Below are positions 61,569-62,896 of a stretch of DNA of 62,896 nucleotides, one piece after another. The DNA lies in contig CACYTH010000011.1 in assembly GCA_902777325.1 (NCBI GenBank), positions 1-62,896 on the forward strand. The letters run 5' to 3'. Each line of letters starts with the position of its first letter. Positions within the stretch are counted from its first letter, which is position 1. The notes under the pieces were generated by a model, which did not search any database, had not been told where the DNA came from, and was given only the letters and a program-made list of their open reading frames with translations. The DNA comes from an uncultured Coriobacteriaceae bacterium (GTDB lineage: Bacteria; Actinomycetota; Coriobacteriia; Coriobacteriales; Atopobiaceae). A program made the translations under genes and the position numbers.

Positions 61569-62753
61569 ATGAACAACGGGCGTTTTTCTATGCGCGACAC
61601 CTCACTGGTCGCCCACTTGGTTGGAAGACTGGATGCCATGAATGCCGAGGATGTCGAGCAGGAGGTCAAGTCAGCCCTCAAAGGCCATAGGTGCCAGTCG
61701 CTCATCTTGGACCTTCAGGACCTGAGCTACGTGTCGAGCGCCGGCCTCCGCGTGTTCCTGCGTCTCGCAAAGCAGACGAGCTCGCTCTCGATCGAGAACG
61801 CGTGCTCGGCGGTCTATGAGGTGCTCGAGATGACGGGCTTCTCCGAGATATTCAGCGTGAGGAAGGCCTTCCGCCACGTGTCGATTGACGGTTGCGACGT
61901 CATTGGCCGCGGCGCCAAGGCGGCGGTCTATCGCCTTGACCCCGAGACCATCGTAAAGGTGGTCTTTGATTCGAGCGAGGAGACCTTGGCGGACATCGAG
62001 CGCGAGCGCGGCCTTGCGCGCACGGCGTTTGTCGCGGGAATCCCCACGGCCATCAGCTACGACGTGGTGCGCGTGGACGACAAGTACGGCGCCGTGTACG
62101 AGCTGCTCAACGCCAACACGCTGGCACAGCTTGTGGCCTCCGGCTCCTGGTCTGTGGAGCAGGCGGGCAACGCGCTGGGGGACATCATGGCGCAGATGCA
62201 CGAGACGCACGTGAGCATGGGTTCCATGCCCAGCGCGCGCGACCTCCAGCTCGACGAGCTCGATGCCCTCGACGGTAGGATTGATGAAGCCCTCTACCAG
62301 CGCATTCATGCCCTGGTGGCTGGCCTTTCGGATGATGACCTGCTCATCCACGGCGACTACCACGCCGGCAACGTGATGGTGCAGGACGGCGAGCCGCTGC
62401 TCATTGACATGGACACCCTTGCCCATGGCAATCCCGTGCTCGAGCTTGGTCCGGCGTACAACGCCTACGTGGGCTTTGGCGAGATCGACCATGCTATCTG
62501 CGAACAGTTCATGGGCTTCCCGTATGACACGAGCTTGGCGCTGTGGGAGATCATGCTGCGTCGCTATGCGGAGAGGCGCGGCCTGGATGTGGAGGACGTC
62601 TTCCACAAGGCGGAGCTCATGGGCAGGATGAGGCAGGTGCGTCGCATAGTGGCCCATGGCGACGAGGACAGCGCTCATGGCAAGCTGGTGATGGAGCGCT
62701 GTCTGGGACGTCTCGCCATCCTGTGCGAGGAGATTGACGATCTGGCTCTCTAG
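61569..62753 (+). CDS. fusion of a STAS (anti-anti-sigma-like) domain and an aminoglycoside-phosphotransferase-like kinase
   Basis: A 394-residue protein starting 3 bases after the HD gene's stop. Residues ~8-100 are a STAS domain: L-I-L-D-L-Q-D-L-S-Y-V-S-S-A-G-L-R-V-F-L contains the serine that kinases such as SpoIIAB phosphorylate. Residues ~110-394 form an APH/choline-kinase fold: V-I-G-R-G-A-K-A-A-V-Y (nucleotide loop), I-H-G-D-Y-H-A-G-N-V-M-V (catalytic loop) and L-L-I-D-M-D-T-L (metal Asp). Related paralogues (TIGR02172-like) exist but their substrate is unknown. Coupling to the upstream alarmone-type hydrolase suggests a stress-signalling pair. Confidence 0.82.
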   Translation: MNNGRFSMRDTSLVAHLVGRLDAMNAEDVEQEVKSALKGHRCQSLILDLQDLSYVSSAGLRVFLRLAKQTSSLSIENACSAVYEVLEMTGFSEIFSVRKAFRHVSIDGCDVIGRGAKAAVYRLDPETIVKVVFDSSEETLADIERERGLARTAFVAGIPTAISYDVVRVDDKYGAVYELLNANTLAQLVASGSWSVEQAGNALGDIMAQMHETHVSMGSMPSARDLQLDELDALDGRIDEALYQRIHALVAGLSDDDLLIHGDYHAGNVMVQDGEPLLIDMDTLAHGNPVLELGPAYNAYVGFGEIDHAICEQFMGFPYDTSLALWEIMLRRYAERRGLDVEDVFHKAELMGRMRQVRRIVAHGDEDSAHGKLVMERCLGRLAILCEEIDDLAL

Positions 62754-62818
62754 CAAGTGTGGCGCGGCTGGCTGCGGGGCTGCGTGGGGCTGCGGGCCGG
62801 GAGGGGCTGCGTGGGACG

Positions 62819-62896
62819 GGGTGGGACAGGGGACGTGCCTGGTGTCCCACTTCCCCATCGGAAAGTGGGACACCAGGCACGTCCCCTGTCCCACCC
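62819..62896. repeat. inverted repeat of the TGGGACAGGGGACG family at the window end
   Basis: GGGTGGGACAGGGGACGTGC arm mirrored by GCACGTCCCCTGTCCCACCC around GTCCCACTT-CCCCATCGG-AAAGTGGGAC. It follows the STAS-kinase gene by ~65 bases and may continue beyond the window. Confidence 0.92.

Overview
The window looks like chromosomal DNA of a high-GC, anaerobic actinobacterium of the class Coriobacteriia, most likely close to Olsenella/Atopobiaceae. This placement is inferred from gene content and codon use only. The evidence is GC-rich genes with strong GGAGG-type ribosome sites, many Fe-S or flavin reductases typical of anaerobes, an LCP-headed surface-polysaccharide operon, a sortase (LPQTG) protein remnant and abundant intergenic palindromes. 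No rRNA, tRNA, CRISPR array or complete insertion sequence was recognised.

Layout. (1) 1-9.7 kb is an accessory region of lower GC. Three copies of the 3' part of rfbB (dTDP-glucose 4,6-dehydratase) lie at 1-219, about 2630-2800 (badly decayed) and 5152-5727. Copies one and two are each followed by a homologous hairpin and then by a different minus-strand cargo gene: an XRE-type regulator, or a Cys/His zinc-finger protein. A lone CdiA-type nuclease, a possible HEPN-type protein, an AlbA_2/Schlafen-type regulator, an immunity-protein scrap and two tiny ORFs behind a duplicated ~70-bp leader fill the rest. (2) 9.8-15.3 kb holds a membrane protein, a REP-associated tyrosine transposase (RAYT), two flavin oxidoreductase genes and a sodium/solute symporter. 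They are separated by at least eight 33-bp palindromes ending in TGACACAC/GTGTGTCA. (3) 15.3-29.1 kb starts with a DUF1810 gene and a lipase-like gene, followed by an LCP ligase and a surface-glycan operon with almost every gene overlapping the next: wbuB-like GT, fnlB, fnlC, GT2, Stealth phosphotransferase, a PL9-type beta-helix/GT4 fusion and a PglK-like ABC flippase. In the same operon wzz and fnlA survive only as about 45-codon N-terminal stubs. (4) 29.2-40.7 kb holds malic enzyme, a MoxR/DUF58/DUF4129-like operon, and a sugar-phosphate operon made of an EIIB-ROK fusion, two cupin phosphoglucose isomerases and a ManA-like isomerase, ending at a LysR gene. Long, nearly perfect inverted repeats built on TGGGACAGGGGACGTGCC lie between these genes; the largest has two perfect 94-bp arms. 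(5) 40.8-57.4 kb is a redox/detoxification region: flavodoxins, CMD protein, aldo/keto reductases (two with ferredoxin-like tails), an old-yellow-enzyme protein, cyclophilin-like proteins, Cys-nucleophile alpha/beta hydrolases, LysR and TetR regulators. (6) 57.4-62.9 kb holds a GH1 6-phospho-beta-glucosidase with a duplicated 3' end, a lipoprotein, an LPXTG pseudogene with an amber codon, a small HD hydrolase and a STAS-kinase fusion.

How the genes work together. The glycan operon looks built to make and export a UDP-L-FucNAc-containing, phosphate-linked surface polymer that LCP would attach to the wall. The missing FnlA and Wzz suggest the locus is damaged or complemented from elsewhere. The redox region suggests flavin/Fe-S electron chemistry under LysR/TetR control. 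Recurrent themes are gene truncation by internal deletion, domain fusions (EIIB-ROK, STAS-kinase, lyase-GT, flavodoxin-cyclophilin) and four separate families of intergenic palindromic repeats.
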